Part shown: piece by piece, positions 36,004 to 45,974 of the stretch
Numbering within the stretch: position 1 is the first letter of the stretch
Layout: each line of letters opens with the position of its first letter
NCBI RefSeq assembly: GCF_033001325.1
Contig: NZ_CP133111.1
Span: 1,426,001 to 1,490,000 of the forward strand
Length of the DNA stretch: 64,000 nt
Reading direction: 5' to 3'
From: Rhodopseudomonas sp. BAL398
GTDB lineage: Bacteria; Pseudomonadota; Alphaproteobacteria; Rhizobiales; Xanthobacteraceae
Translations under genes and position numbers: made by a program
The notes under the pieces: generated by a model
What the model saw: only the letters and a program-made list of their open reading frames with translations
Told to the model about the DNA's origin: nothing
Databases searched by the model: none

Positions 36004-36624
36004 ATGAGCCTGCGCGGTGAAATTCTGGCGCTCTCGCTCGGCTACGCGCTGCTCGGCGTGGTGCTGCTATTGGGGCTGCTGCGGGCGCGGCTGCCCTGGG
36101 GCGTCAAGGCGGCGGCGATCATCGTCACCAGCGCGTTCTACGCCGTCGTGTATTTCAAGACCGAGGGGCTGCTCGGCTGGTCGGCCTATTCAAAACTGCC
36201 GCCGCGATTTCAGGTGCTGTGGACCCGCGTCGTCGAGCCCAATCTGGCGCTGGACGAGCCCGGCGCGATCCATCTCTGGGTCGAAGAACTCGACGACGCC
36301 AATCTGCCGAGCGGGGTGCCGCGGGCCTATCGGCTCCCCTATGCGGACAAGATTGCCCGCAAGGTCGATCATGTCCGCGACGAGATCGCCGCCGGCCGGC
36401 CGCAAGGCGGCCGCGCCGAGCAGTTCGGCTCGGCCGATGCGCCGCCGGCGCCGGCGGATGCAGTGATTGCGGTACGCGGCGAAGAGGCCGGCGGCGATGC
36501 CTCGAGCGGCGGCTTTCTGGATTCGGCGTTTTTGGGCGGCGATTCGCAATCGGTGGAATTCGCCCCGCTGCCCGTGCCGAAATTGCCGGACAAAGACGTT
36601 CTGCCCCGCGCTCCGGCACAGTAG
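36004..36624 (+). CDS. Two-TM membrane protein, third member of the channel operon
   Basis: Encodes 206 residues, starting 6 bp after the preceding stop. Two N-terminal helices (about 6-26 and 34-50) are followed by a soluble part beginning about residue 60 with IHLWVEELDDANLPSGVPRA and YRLPYADKIARKVDHVRDEI, then a disordered Gly/Ala/Pro tail. I know no family name for it. The tight spacing makes it a likely third component of the channel complex. Its soluble part is short enough to be a regulator or adaptor. Confidence 0.65.
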   Translation: MSLRGEILALSLGYALLGVVLLLGLLRARLPWGVKAAAIIVTSAFYAVVYFKTEGLLGWSAYSKLPPRFQVLWTRVVEPNLALDEPGAIHLWVEELDDANLPSGVPRAYRLPYADKIARKVDHVRDEIAAGRPQGGRAEQFGSADAPPAPADAVIAVRGEEAGGDASSGGFLDSAFLGGDSQSVEFAPLPVPKLPDKDVLPRAPAQ

Positions 36625-36680
36625 GTCGGTCATTGCGGCGCGATCAGCGTCAGCCGCACGCAGCCGGAACAAGATCTGAA

Positions 36681-36723
36681 GCTCCAGTTCTGATTCGATC
36701 AGAACCGGAATTGCTCTCGTCTA
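36681..36723. repeat. Partial, inverted copy of the dispersed palindromic repeat
   Basis: GCTCCAGTTCTGATTCGATC at 36681 and AGAACCGGAATTGCTCT at 36701 match the first 42 bp of the 9166-9270 element read on the other strand, with a few changes. The second half of the full element is absent. Confidence 0.7.
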
Positions 36724-38226
36724 GCGCCGCACGATCGATCCCGAGCGCCCCGCCAGCTTCGCCAGCTGCTTGAAGCGGCTGCCGACGCGGTCGGCGACCA
36801 GATCGACCAGCCGATGCTCGAACACCAGCGTCAGCTTGCGGCCCTTGCTGGCGAAATGCGTCGCCGGCAGCACGCCCGGCATCGCCGCGCTGATCAGATG
36901 GGCGACCCGAAACGCCGCGCCGAGCAGCCGCGCGCGCTCGTCCATCGCCGGGGTCACCAGCGCGCGGACCGATGCCGGCGGCTCGTTCTGCTCGCTGAAG
37001 CCGGCATAGCGATAGAACACCGACAGCGCCATGAACGCCCTGCCCTGGTGATTGACGTCGCCGAAATTGCCGTTGGTGATCAGATTGAGGGTCTGCTCGC
37101 CGCGATGATCCGGATGCACCCGCCAGCCGACGTCGGACATCAGGCAGGCGGCGTGGCGCAGCCGGCGATCCTCCTCGGTTTCGCGCAGCTTGGCGACCCG
37201 GACGAAGCGATCGGTCCAGCCGATCAATTCCTCGGCGTGGCGCGCCGAGCGCGACAGCAATTCGTTCAAGGTCTGCGCCGCGCAAATCAGCCCGTCCTTG
37301 GCCCGCTCCGGCGCCGGCAGCATCGCATAGAGCAGCCCCTCGCGGACCCCATAGGTGGAGAACACGATGGCTTTCGGCTTGGCCACGAGAATGATGTGTT
37401 CGAGCACCAGCGCCGCATAGACCAATAGCGGCCGCCGCGCCTCGGCGATGGTTTCGATGTCGGCCAGCGTTCCGGCGGCCACCAGCCGGCGCAGCCGCCG
37501 CGCAAAGGCCAGCGCGTCGGCGGCCGGAATCGTGTAGCCGTGCATCACCTTGAGCTGATAGCCGCTCTGCATGATATGCAGCCGCGCCAGCGCCCGCCAG
37601 GTTCCGCCGACTGCGTAGAAATTGCGATCGCGGCCGGCCTTCAGCGGCACCGAGCCGGTCAAGGCGGATTGCACGATCCGCGCCGCGCGCTTCAGCGATT
37701 TTTGCGATTCATCCTGCAGCGCCAGGCTGCCGAGCGGCAGCGTGATGCCGGTGCCGACGCGGTTGCCGTGCACGCCGATCAGTTCGAGCGATCCGCCGCC
37801 GAGATCGCCGACGAGGCCATCGGGCTTGTGAACACCGGAAATGACGCCCAGCGCCGACAGCTTGGCCTCGCGCTGGCCGGTCAGGATCTCGATCTCGACG
37901 CCGCAGATCCGCTCGGCATTGCCGATGAACTCCGCGCCGTTCTTGGCGTCGCGGCAGGCCGCGGTGGCGATGGCGTGAACCTGGCCGACCTTCATCACCC
38001 GGATCAGGGCGCGAAACCGCCGCAGCGCGGTCAACGCCTTGGCGACGGCGTCCGGCGCCAGCAGGCCGGTCGACTGCACCTCGCGGCCAAGCCCGCACAG
38101 CGCCTTTTCGTTGAAGACGGTGACCAGGCTGCGCGCCAGCGACCTGTAGACGACAAGGCGCACGGAATTCGAGCCGATGTCGATCACCGCCACGCTAGAT
38201 TCGCGCTTGCGCGCCCGCTTGATCAC
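36721..38226 (-). CDS. ppx: Exopolyphosphatase (Ppx/GppA family)
   Basis: Encodes 501 residues. The ASKHA phosphate-1 motif VIDIGSNSVRLVVYRS is at the N-terminus, GDLGGGSLELIGV (phosphate-2) near residue 145 and a C-terminal HD-like part follows (about 320 onward). It hydrolyses inorganic polyphosphate, or pppGpp as GppA does. It is read after ppk with 12 bp between, so both enzymes of polyphosphate turnover are in one unit. Confidence 0.93.
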   Translation of the reverse strand: MIKRARKRESSVAVIDIGSNSVRLVVYRSLARSLVTVFNEKALCGLGREVQSTGLLAPDAVAKALTALRRFRALIRVMKVGQVHAIATAACRDAKNGAEFIGNAERICGVEIEILTGQREAKLSALGVISGVHKPDGLVGDLGGGSLELIGVHGNRVGTGITLPLGSLALQDESQKSLKRAARIVQSALTGSVPLKAGRDRNFYAVGGTWRALARLHIMQSGYQLKVMHGYTIPAADALAFARRLRRLVAAGTLADIETIAEARRPLLVYAALVLEHIILVAKPKAIVFSTYGVREGLLYAMLPAPERAKDGLICAAQTLNELLSRSARHAEELIGWTDRFVRVAKLRETEEDRRLRHAACLMSDVGWRVHPDHRGEQTLNLITNGNFGDVNHQGRAFMALSVFYRYAGFSEQNEPPASVRALVTPAMDERARLLGAAFRVAHLISAAMPGVLPATHFASKGRKLTLVFEHRLVDLVADRVGSRFKQLAKLAGRSGSIVRR

Positions 38227-38238
38227 TGCGGGGATTCC

Positions 38239-40440
38239 TTAAGAAGGCTGATGCCGCTCCGAACGGCGCGTGAGGCGTCGCGGCGAAGATTCCTTGAGCG
38301 ACTTTCCACGGCCAGACAGACTCGGATTCGTCATGAAGTAATTATGCACGTTGAAAGGCTCCTCGCCCTTCGCGGCCTTCATACGCGTTGACGATCCATC
38401 CGGCAATAACTGCCAGCTCTGCTCGGTATCTTTCAGGTTGGCGACCATGATCTGCTCGAGCACCTGCTGATGCACGGTCGGGTTCTGCAGCGGGCACAGC
38501 ACCTCGACGCGACGGTCGAGATTGCGCGGCATCAGGTCGGCCGAGGAGATGTAGACCGCAGCCTTCGCGCTCGGCAGCCCGTGCCCCATGCCGAAGCAAT
38601 AGATTCGGCCATGCTCGAGGAAGCGGCCGATGATCGACTTGACGCGGATGTTCTCCGACAATCCGGGGACGCCGGGCCGCAGGCAGCAGATGCCGCGCAC
38701 CACCAGCTCGACCGACACCCCGGCCTTCGAGGCGTCGTACAGCGCATCGATGATTTCGGGATCGACCAGCGAATTCATCTTCAGCCAGATCGCCGCGGGC
38801 TTGCCCTGGCGGGCGAAGGCGGATTCGCCGCGGATGTGATCGAGCAGGGTCTTGCGCAGCGTCAGCGGCGACACCGCCATCTTCTCGATGTCGCTCGGCT
38901 CGGCATAGCCGGTGATGTAGTTGAACACCCGGGCGGCGTCGCGCCCGATCGTCGGATCCGAGGTGAAATAGGACAGGTCGGTGTAGATCCGCGCCGTCAC
39001 CGGGTGATAATTGCCGGTGCCGGTGTGGACATAGGTGGTGAGGCCACCGCCCTCGCGGCGCACCACCAGCGACAGCTTGGCGTGAGTCTTCAACTCGAGG
39101 AAGCCGTACACCACCTGCACGCCGGCGCGTTCCAGATCGCGCGCCCAGCGGATATTGGCTTCCTCGTCGAAGCGGGCCCGCAATTCGATCAGCGCGGTGA
39201 CCGATTTGCCGGCCTCGGCGGCTTCGGCAAGGGTCTTGACGATCGGCGAATTGTTGGAGGTGCGATACAGCGTCTGCTTGATCGCCACCACGTCGGGATC
39301 GCGCGCCGCCTGCTGCAGAAACTGCACGACGACGTCGAAGGATTCATAAGGATGATGGACGATCAAATCCTTCTTGCGGATCGCCGCGAAAATGTCGCCG
39401 CCATGATCGCGAACCCGTTCCGGGTGCCGCGGCACATAGGGCACGAATTCCAGATCGGGCCGGTCGAGCCGGGTCAGTTGCGACAATTCGTTCATCGCCA
39501 GCACGCCGTCGACGAGCAGCACCTCGTCATTGGCGGCCGGCAGCGCGCGCTGCACGAAGGCGCGCAGCTCCTCGGGCATCTCCGCCTCGACCTCGAGCCG
39601 GATCACCGAACCGCGCCGGCGCCGCTTCAGCGCGGTCTCGAACAGCCGCACCAGATCCTCGGCCTCTTCTTCGATTTCCAATTCGCTGTCGCGGATGATC
39701 CGGAACGAGCCCTGCCCCTTGACCACGTAACCGGGAAACAGCCGGCCGATGAACAGCGACGTGGCCTGCTCCAGCGTCATCACCCGAACGATCCCGTCCT
39801 TGCCGCTCGCCGGCAGCCGGATGAAGCGGTCGATCTTGCCCGGCATGCGGATCAGCGCATTCATCGGCCGGCCGTCGGACACCCGGGCCAGCTGCAGCCC
39901 GATGGTGAAGCCAAGGCTGGGAATGAACGGGAACGGATGCGCCGGATCGATCGCCAGCGGCGTCAGCAGCGGAAAAATGTTGTGGAGGAAATGGTCCTCG
40001 ATCCAGGCCCGCTCGGCCTTGGTGGCGTCGCGGCCGTCGAGCAGCACGATCCCCTTTTCGGTCAGAATGCCGCGCAGGTCGCGCCAGATCGCCTGCTGGT
40101 CGGTGGCGAGCCGGGCTACGGCCTCATTGATCAGCGTCAGTTGTTCGGACGGCGACAGCCCGTCGGGGCTGCGCTCGGTGATCCCCTCGCGCACCTGGGC
40201 CTTGATGCCGGCAACCCGGACCATGAAAAATTCGTCCAGGTTATTGGCCGAAATCGACAGGAACCGGACCCGTTCCAGCACCGGATGTCCCGGATTGACC
40301 GCTTCCTCAAGTACCCGGCGGTTGAAGTGCAACCAGGACAATTCGCGATTGATGAATCGCTCGGGTCCCGACGCGACCACGGAGGCCGGCTCCGGCGCGC
40401 CGTTCTTTTCTGCAATTACAATAACTTGGTCGCTGTCCAT
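38239..40440 (-). CDS. ppk: Polyphosphate kinase 1
   Basis: Encodes 733 residues from the ATG at 40440 (a GTG at 40455 would add five). [20 protein letters not shown] opens the N domain; the catalytic His is in [12 protein letters not shown] or the nearby [20 protein letters not shown], with [17 protein letters not shown] late in the protein. The enzyme makes polyphosphate from ATP, reversibly, on the membrane. Its pairing with ppx is common in alphaproteobacteria. Confidence 0.96.
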   Translation of the reverse strand: MDSDQVIVIAEKNGAPEPASVVASGPERFINRELSWLHFNRRVLEEAVNPGHPVLERVRFLSISANNLDEFFMVRVAGIKAQVREGITERSPDGLSPSEQLTLINEAVARLATDQQAIWRDLRGILTEKGIVLLDGRDATKAERAWIEDHFLHNIFPLLTPLAIDPAHPFPFIPSLGFTIGLQLARVSDGRPMNALIRMPGKIDRFIRLPASGKDGIVRVMTLEQATSLFIGRLFPGYVVKGQGSFRIIRDSELEIEEEAEDLVRLFETALKRRRRGSVIRLEVEAEMPEELRAFVQRALPAANDEVLLVDGVLAMNELSQLTRLDRPDLEFVPYVPRHPERVRDHGGDIFAAIRKKDLIVHHPYESFDVVVQFLQQAARDPDVVAIKQTLYRTSNNSPIVKTLAEAAEAGKSVTALIELRARFDEEANIRWARDLERAGVQVVYGFLELKTHAKLSLVVRREGGGLTTYVHTGTGNYHPVTARIYTDLSYFTSDPTIGRDAARVFNYITGYAEPSDIEKMAVSPLTLRKTLLDHIRGESAFARQGKPAAIWLKMNSLVDPEIIDALYDASKAGVSVELVVRGICCLRPGVPGLSENIRVKSIIGRFLEHGRIYCFGMGHGLPSAKAAVYISSADLMPRNLDRRVEVLCPLQNPTVHQQVLEQIMVANLKDTEQSWQLLPDGSSTRMKAAKGEEPFNVHNYFMTNPSLSGRGKSLKESSPRRLTRRSERHQPS

Positions 40441-40586
40441 GAGAAGCAGGTCCACTCGCGCTTGGGGCTACGGCATTTCGGGGTCATTGGCGGCGAACCT
40501 TGCGGCAACCAGATGACGTTCCCATGACATTGGCGACTTGCGGATCGCGCCGTCAAGCCGGGCAAGATGCCACAGCACGCCGCCGC

Positions 40587-41264
40587 TCAAGCGTGGCGCA
40601 GCAGCTCCGCCGCCAGCGCCCGGGTGACCGGCCGGCCCAGGCGCAACGCCTCGGTATCGAGCAGCTCGACCGCCTGCCGCGCCGCCGCAAAGGAGCGGTC
40701 GATCCGGTTGGCCAGATAGCCGACCAGGGCTTCGTCGACGCTCATCTGGCGGTCGGCGCAGAATTTCACGATCAGGGCCCGCAGCAGCCGGTCGTCGGGC
40801 GGCATCAGCTGCACCACCGGCACCGCGCGCAGCCGCGAACGCAGGTCGCGCAGCTCCGGGGGAAAGGCTGATGGCGCATCCCGCGCCGTGATCAACACAT
40901 AGGCCTCATATTCGCGCGCGAGATTCAGCAGATGAAACAGCGCGCGCTCGTCGAAACCGCCCGGCACCAGGTCTTCCACGACCAGCGCCCCGGTCGCCAG
41001 CGCCGCCGGAACCGCTGCCGCGGTCAAAGCGTGCGCCGCGGTCGACCGCGCGCCAGCCAGCTCGGCCCAGATCGCGGCCAGATGGCTCTTGCCGGCCCCC
41101 TCGGGGCCGACCAGCAGCATCACCCGGTTCGGCCAGTCCGGCCAGCGCTCGATCAGATCGAGCGCCGCCGCATTGGCGGAGCCTTCAAGAAAATCCTCGC
41201 GGGACAGATTTTCGGCATGCGGCAACGCCAAAGCCAGCTGACGCGGTTGAAACGGGGGTGCCAC
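40587..41264 (-). CDS. hdaA: DnaA regulatory inactivator HdaA
   Basis: Encodes 225 residues from a GTG at 41264. It holds an AAA+ domain without the DnaA DNA-binding domain: Walker A GPEGAGKSHLA, Walker B ALVVEDLV, and a sensor/helical lid at the end. The N-terminal QPRQLALALPHA is the beta-clamp-binding motif (QLALALP) expected for Hda proteins. HdaA with the sliding clamp stimulates ATP hydrolysis by DnaA and limits new rounds of replication. It lies 36 bp after the CDP-alcohol transferase gene on the same strand. Confidence 0.92.
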   Translation of the reverse strand: MAPPFQPRQLALALPHAENLSREDFLEGSANAAALDLIERWPDWPNRVMLLVGPEGAGKSHLAAIWAELAGARSTAAHALTAAAVPAALATGALVVEDLVPGGFDERALFHLLNLAREYEAYVLITARDAPSAFPPELRDLRSRLRAVPVVQLMPPDDRLLRALIVKFCADRQMSVDEALVGYLANRIDRSFAAARQAVELLDTEALRLGRPVTRALAAELLRHA

Positions 41265-41300
41265 GCAATATGCTCCATGCCGGCCTGCGGCGTGCCTGGC

Positions 41301-41855
41301 CTATTTCTGCTGCTGGCCGGGTTCGATAGTGCTCATATGCCGCATCCACTCGACGAGATAGAAGGACACCGAAACCAAGGTCAAGGCCGCGACGAAGCCC
41401 ATCATGATAACGTCATACGGACCCCATTCAAAGCCGAAGCTGAGCGCGGCCAGCACCGTCGCGGCGAAAGCCACCTGCGCCGCGGTATTCAATTTCGAGA
41501 CCATCAACGGCTTCATCGGTATCGGCTTGCCGAACAGCCATGAGATCAGCACCGCGCCGACGATCATGATGTCGCGCGACACCACCAGAATCACGATCCA
41601 GCGCGGAATCGCGCCCCAGATCCCGAGCGCGATATAGATCGACACCAGCAGCGCCTTGTCGGCCAGCGGATCGAGCAGCGCGCCGAGTTCGCTGGCCATG
41701 TTGAAGCGCTTGGCCAAAAAGCCATCGACCGCATCGCTGACGCCTGCGACGATAAACACCCCGAAGGCGATTTCCATCTCATTTGACGCGATCGCCCAGA
41801 CAATGACCGGCACCAGAAGGATCCGGCCAAGCGTAATGATATTCGGAATACTCAC
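41301..41855 (-). CDS. CDP-alcohol phosphatidyltransferase (PgsA-like)
   Basis: Encodes 184 residues from the GTG at 41855 ([20 protein letters not shown]). The signature [19 protein letters not shown] and LLDPLADK gives the D-G-x2-A-[KR]-x8-G-x3-D-x3-D pattern of the family. About five membrane helices. It joins a CDP-diacylglycerol with an alcohol, probably glycerol 3-phosphate, in phospholipid synthesis; whether it is the housekeeping PgsA cannot be told. It diverges from purM. Confidence 0.88.
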   Translation of the reverse strand: MSIPNIITLGRILLVPVIVWAIASNEMEIAFGVFIVAGVSDAVDGFLAKRFNMASELGALLDPLADKALLVSIYIALGIWGAIPRWIVILVVSRDIMIVGAVLISWLFGKPIPMKPLMVSKLNTAAQVAFAATVLAALSFGFEWGPYDVIMMGFVAALTLVSVSFYLVEWMRHMSTIEPGQQQK

Positions 41856-42115
41856 ACCACATTCCCGGCTTCCGGCCCGACATCGCAACCGCGTTGAGCG
41901 GTTGCGAGCCGGATCGGCTGGCAGTCTACATAGTACAGGCCGGCCCCGCATGCGAGCCATTGCACGCCGGCAGAATCCGACGTAACCACCCAAAAAGACA
42001 ACGCCAGCCTCGAACAAGTGGCCTTTGGTCTAGCAGTCACGCACGGCCGATTGGGCCGGGCGTTTGTCGGAAATTCGCGGTGCGTGCCGCCGCAAGGGCG
42101 ATTTGGGAACCGGTC

Positions 42116-43189
42116 ATGACCGAGCATAACAACGGCCTCACCTATGCCGATTCCGGCGTCGATATCGACGCCGGCAACCGCCTGGTCGATCTGATCAAGC
42201 CGCTGGTCCGCCTCACCGCCCGCGCCGGCGCCGACGCCGAAATCGGCGGTTTCGGCGGGCTGTTCGATCTGAAAGCCGCGGGCTTCACCGACCCGATCCT
42301 GGTGGCCGCCACCGACGGCGTCGGCACCAAGGTCAAGATCGCGATCGAAGCCGGGCTGCACAACGGAATCGGTGTCGACCTGGTCGCGATGTCGGTCAAC
42401 GACCTCGTGGTTCAGGGTGCCGAACCCTTGTTCTTTCTGGACTATTTCGCCTGCGGCAAGCTCGACCCGGAGGCCGTCGCGGCGATCGTCGCCGGCATCG
42501 CGGAAGGCTGTCGGGAATCCGGCTGCGCCCTGATCGGCGGCGAGACCGCGGAAATGCCGGGCCTCTACAAGGACGGCGATTACGATCTGGCCGGGTTTGC
42601 CGTCGGCGCCGCCGAGCGCGGCACGCTGCTGCCCGCCGCCGACATCGCCGCCGGCGATGCGGTGATCGGGCTGGCCTCGTCCGGAGTCCATTCCAACGGC
42701 TTTTCGCTGGTGCGCAAAATCGTCGAGCGGTCGGGGCTGGGCTATGACGCGCAGGCGCCGTTTTCCCCGGTGATGACCTTGGGCGGCGCGCTGCTGGCGC
42801 CGACCCGGCTCTATGTCAAATCCTGTCTCCGCGCGATCCGCGAGACCGGGGCGATCAAGGGGCTGGCACATATCACCGGCGGCGGCTTCACCGACAACAT
42901 CCCGCGGGTGCTGCCGAAGCATCTCGGCGTCGGCATCGATCTGCCGCGGCTGCCGGTGCTGCCGGTGTTCAAATGGCTGGCGGCGCAAGGCGGCGTCGCC
43001 GAACTGGAGCTGCTGCGCACCTTCAATTGCGGGATCGGCATGATCGCGATCGTCAAGGCCGAGGCCACCGATCAGGTGATCGAGCTGTTGACCGAAGCCG
43101 GCGAGACCGCCGTGCTGCTCGGCGAGGTGATCCCGGCAGAAAGCGAGCATCGCGTCGTCTACAGCGGACATCTCGACCTTGCCTGGTAA
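42116..43189 (+). CDS. purM: Phosphoribosylformylglycinamidine cyclo-ligase
   Basis: Encodes 357 residues; ATG at 42116. AIR synthetase motifs: [32 protein letters not shown] (ATP-binding), [29 protein letters not shown] and [16 protein letters not shown]. It closes the imidazole ring in purine synthesis using ATP. It overlaps purN by 11 bp. About 260 bp upstream separate it from the divergent lipid gene. Confidence 0.97.
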   Translation: MTEHNNGLTYADSGVDIDAGNRLVDLIKPLVRLTARAGADAEIGGFGGLFDLKAAGFTDPILVAATDGVGTKVKIAIEAGLHNGIGVDLVAMSVNDLVVQGAEPLFFLDYFACGKLDPEAVAAIVAGIAEGCRESGCALIGGETAEMPGLYKDGDYDLAGFAVGAAERGTLLPAADIAAGDAVIGLASSGVHSNGFSLVRKIVERSGLGYDAQAPFSPVMTLGGALLAPTRLYVKSCLRAIRETGAIKGLAHITGGGFTDNIPRVLPKHLGVGIDLPRLPVLPVFKWLAAQGGVAELELLRTFNCGIGMIAIVKAEATDQVIELLTEAGETAVLLGEVIPAESEHRVVYSGHLDLAW

Positions 43190-43847
43190 CATCGCAAAAC
43201 GCCGGGTCGCCATCCTGATCTCCGGGCGCGGCTCCAACATGGCGGCGTTGATCGAGGCCGCGGCCGAGCCCGGATTCCCGGCCGACATCGTCATGGTGAT
43301 CGCCAACACCGCCACCGCCGGTGGGCTTGCGATCGCGCAGCGTAGCGGCATCGCCGCGCTGGTGATCGAAAGCAAGCCGTTCGGCAAGGATCGCGCCGGG
43401 TTCGAAGCCAAGCTGCAACAGGCGCTCGACGAGCACCGCATCGAGCTGATCTGCCTCGGCGGTTTCATGCGGCTGTTCACCGCCGACTTCGTGCAGCGCT
43501 GGCACGGCCGGATGCTGAACATCCACCCCTCGCTGCTGCCGTCCTTCCCCGGTCTGGACCCGCACGGCCAGGCCTTGCGCGCCGGGGTGAAAATTTCCGG
43601 CGCGACCGTGCATTTCGTCATCCCCGAAACCGACGCCGGTCCGATCGTGATGCAGGGCGCCGTCGCCGTCCGCGACGACGATACACCGGAGACATTGGCG
43701 GCCCGGGTCTTGTCGGTCGAACACCGCATCTATCCCGACGCGTTGCGGCTGGTGTCATCCGGCGCAACGCAGATCGATGGCGACGTCTGCAAATCCGCGG
43801 CGCCCGCGACGCGCGACGATGTCCTGGTCGTGCCGGCGCTGCGCTGA
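43179..43847 (+). CDS. purN: Phosphoribosylglycinamide formyltransferase
   Basis: Encodes 222 residues. The only workable start is a TTG at 43179, within the end of purM, giving [20 protein letters not shown]. Motifs: [12 protein letters not shown], the catalytic [20 protein letters not shown] (Asn, His) and [17 protein letters not shown] (Asp). It transfers a formyl group from 10-formyl-THF to GAR. A rare start plus overlap suggests translation coupled to purM. Confidence 0.96.
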   Translation: MPGNIAKRRVAILISGRGSNMAALIEAAAEPGFPADIVMVIANTATAGGLAIAQRSGIAALVIESKPFGKDRAGFEAKLQQALDEHRIELICLGGFMRLFTADFVQRWHGRMLNIHPSLLPSFPGLDPHGQALRAGVKISGATVHFVIPETDAGPIVMQGAVAVRDDDTPETLAARVLSVEHRIYPDALRLVSSGATQIDGDVCKSAAPATRDDVLVVPALR

Positions 43848-43855
43848 GATCACCG

Positions 43856-43886
43856 CGCCAGCCCCGACCGCTGGACAGGGCTGGCG
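43856..43886. terminator. Hairpin between the convergent purN and csp genes
   Basis: A perfect 9-bp stem, CGCCAGCCC (43856-43864) with GGGCTGGCG (43878-43886) and a 13-nt loop. It serves either direction but has no T-run. Confidence 0.4.
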
Positions 43887-43908
43887 GGATCAGGTCGTCG
43901 TGACGGCG

Positions 43909-44112
43909 CTACGAGACCTTCAGATTTTCCGCCGAGGTCTTGCCGCGGTTCTCGACAAGCTCGTATTCGACCGTCTGGTTTTCATTGAGCGTGCTTAGTC
44001 CGGCGCGCTCGACCGCCGAGATGTGAACGAATACGTCCTTGTCGCCGACGCTCGGCTTGATGAAGCCATAACCCTTGGTCGGGTTGAACCACTTGACGGT
44101 GCCCTTCTGCAT
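43909..44112 (-). CDS. Cold-shock domain protein (CspA family)
   Basis: Encodes 67 residues. RNA-binding motifs RNP1 (KGYGFIKP) and RNP2 (DVFVHISAVE) are intact in a single OB fold that starts MQKGTVKWFNPTK. It binds single-stranded RNA or DNA as a chaperone. AGGAGACAGGCG precedes the ATG. The region from 44113 to about 44250 upstream probably holds a long leader RNA, as in many csp genes, and has no other gene. Confidence 0.95.
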   Translation of the reverse strand: MQKGTVKWFNPTKGYGFIKPSVGDKDVFVHISAVERAGLSTLNENQTVEYELVENRGKTSAENLKVS

Positions 44113-44307
44113 CGCCTGTCTCCTGATCTAGAAACCAAAAAGACGCGGCACGCTTCACGCGCGCCACGCCACAAACGGTGATCCCGATACTTGCTCAATT
44201 TCCCAGTCGTGAAACATACAGCCGAACGGCCCAAATCCGAATGTAGCTAGATTGCAACACGAAAATACCAGGTACGCAAGCCTCTGCGCGCCGAGGCCCC
44301 GGCGCGA

Positions 44308-44799
44308 CTAGTCGTCCTGACCGTCGCCGCCGAAGTCGCGTTTTTGATGGGCGGGCCGGCCGGGGTTTACGCCCCTGCCCCGGTTGTCATGACCAGTGGC
44401 GCGATGTCGATCATTGTTGTTGCCCGAGCCGATGATCGCCCCGAGAACCCCGAGCCCGACAGCCGCGGCGGCTGCGCCGTCGTCGTCGTCGTGATGGGAG
44501 CGCCGGCCGTCGCGACGCCGCTCGTCGCGAAAATCGTCGGGGCGCTGAAAATCCTCGACGCATCGGTCGCGGCTGTGGCTGAAGCGCATGCCGCGGCCGC
44601 AACCGTCGCGAATCTGGATCAGGTTGCTTTGCAGGGGCGCCGCACCGAGCGGCCGCGGTGCAGCCTTGGCGGTGGTCGCAAGGGCGAGCCAGACCGCCCC
44701 GACAGCGAGCGCAATCCCCGCCGCCAAGGCAATCGACAAGACATTCCGCTTGAAACCGGCTGTCGCGCCATTCGTTGCGAATTGATGGTGATCACGCAT
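44308..44799 (-). CDS. Exported or membrane-anchored His/Asp/Gly-rich protein
   Basis: Encodes 163 residues; AGGAG lies before the ATG at 44799. A membrane segment or signal (NVLSIALAAGIALAVGAVWL) precedes DGCGRGMRFSHSRDRC, a Cys pair found in many small alphaproteobacterial envelope proteins. Then come a charged stretch (RRRDGRRSHHDDDD), a glycine/alanine helix (AAAAAVGLGVLGAIIG) and a disordered tail rich in His, Asn and Asp. Function unknown; metal binding is possible from composition only. Confidence 0.65.
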   Translation of the reverse strand: MRDHHQFATNGATAGFKRNVLSIALAAGIALAVGAVWLALATTAKAAPRPLGAAPLQSNLIQIRDGCGRGMRFSHSRDRCVEDFQRPDDFRDERRRDGRRSHHDDDDGAAAAAVGLGVLGAIIGSGNNNDRHRATGHDNRGRGVNPGRPAHQKRDFGGDGQDD

Positions 44800-45131
44800 T
44801 GCCAGTCTCCTTTGGGTGCTGTCGTGCATAGCGGCGTTCCCTTCCGGTAAGCGGTCGACGTTCGGAGCTACTAACAGGTCAGTCGTTGCTGACACGCCGG
44901 CTGCATTCACGCAGCCGCCGCTCTCGTGACGCCTTGGAACCGGAATGTGTTCACGTCGGTTCCATCCGCGCAACCGCAGTTCCTGCCGACGGTACGCTAC
45001 TGCACGAATTAAATTGGTACGCTGCCGTGCTCGATAGGGTTCGCTAAATCCTCGTATTTTTACCTGCTGTTGAACCTCGTCGCGATGTCATCATACTAAT
45101 CAGCGGCTTGGCCTGGTCTCGTCGGGTCGCA
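44800..45131. promoter_or_regulatory. Divergent intergenic region, 332 bp, with a palindrome
   Basis: Separates the His/Asp-rich protein from the Crp-like regulator. At 44936-44963 GGAACCG and CGGTTCC form an inverted repeat 14 bp apart, giving GGAAC-N17-GGTT on both strands, three of four bases of the EcfG -10 box. AT-richer stretches occur at 45000-45100. No gene is seen. Confidence 0.35.
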
Positions 45132-45935
45132 GTGGGGGATCAACGGACATTGACATTTGCTCGGCATGACCGCGTCACAACAGTCAGGAATAGGGTTCTG
45201 GCAGCGCTTTCCGTTGATGACTTCCGCGCCCTCAAGCCCTTCTTGAAGCATGTCGTGCTTCCCGGCCGGGCGGTCCTGCAGGACGCCGGCAAACGCGTCG
45301 ACCAAGTTGATTTCATCGAGGACGGCCTGGTCTCGCATTTCTCCGGCAGCCGCGCCGGTTTTGTCGAGACCGCGATAGTGGGATGTTTCGGCTATGTCGG
45401 CATTGCGCCGGTGCTTGGGGCGCCGGTGGCGTCACAGCGCTCGATCGTCAGCCTGCCCGGCAGCGCGCTCCGGATCGCCGCCGACGATCTCACCGGCGTG
45501 ATGCAGCAACGTCCGCAAATCAGGGACGAAATGCTGCGCTATCTTCAAGCGCTGATCGCGCAGAACAGCCAAAGCGTGTTGTGCGCCGCCAAACACGAGA
45601 TCCATCAGCGCCTGGCGCGGTGGCTGCTGCTGGCCAAGGATCGGATCCAGAGCGACGTTCTGTTGGTGACGCACGATCTGCTGGCCTCGAGCATGGGGGT
45701 GCGCCGCGCCGGCGTGACCAATGCGCTGCTGCAATTCGAGGCCGACGGCATGTTGCAGAAGACGCGCGGGGCGTTGCGGGTGGTGGATCGCCCGGCACTG
45801 GAGCGACGCGCCTGCGACTGCTATCAGATCGTCCGCGACGCCTATGCATGGGCGCAGGCGCCGCAATGCGCCGATCATCAGCTCGAATTGCCCCATCCGG
45901 CCCGCCACGCCGTGGCGATCGCCGGCACGGCGTGA
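45132..45935 (+). CDS. Crp/Fnr-family transcriptional regulator
   Basis: About 267 residues; the start is uncertain (GTG 45132, TTG 45150 or TTG 45108). The cyclic-nucleotide-binding-like domain includes LKPFLKHVVLPGRAVLQDAG and VDFIEDGLVSHFSG; the C-terminal Crp-type helix-turn-helix is at LLASSMGVRRAGVTNALLQF. No Fnr-type Cys cluster is present, so oxygen sensing by an Fe-S cluster is unlikely. Bradyrhizobium-type genomes have several regulators of this subgroup with unknown signals. The spacing to the convergent terC gene is 39 bp. Confidence 0.85.
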   Translation: MGDQRTLTFARHDRVTTVRNRVLAALSVDDFRALKPFLKHVVLPGRAVLQDAGKRVDQVDFIEDGLVSHFSGSRAGFVETAIVGCFGYVGIAPVLGAPVASQRSIVSLPGSALRIAADDLTGVMQQRPQIRDEMLRYLQALIAQNSQSVLCAAKHEIHQRLARWLLLAKDRIQSDVLLVTHDLLASSMGVRRAGVTNALLQFEADGMLQKTRGALRVVDRPALERRACDCYQIVRDAYAWAQAPQCADHQLELPHPARHAVAIAGTA

Positions 45936-45974
45936 TCGCAAGCACCATCTCTTTCGACTGGTGCAGCGACCTGA

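Noticed and set aside
34610-36624. Reading the channel operon as a Zorya defence system
   Set aside because: Zorya needs ZorC/ZorD or ZorE beside ZorAB; no helicase, nuclease or EH-signature gene is adjacent, and the partner lacks an OmpA-like domain.
38470-40527. 685-residue open frame on the plus strand
   Set aside because: Antisense shadow of ppk; the composition is Arg/His/Gln-rich without any fold signature.
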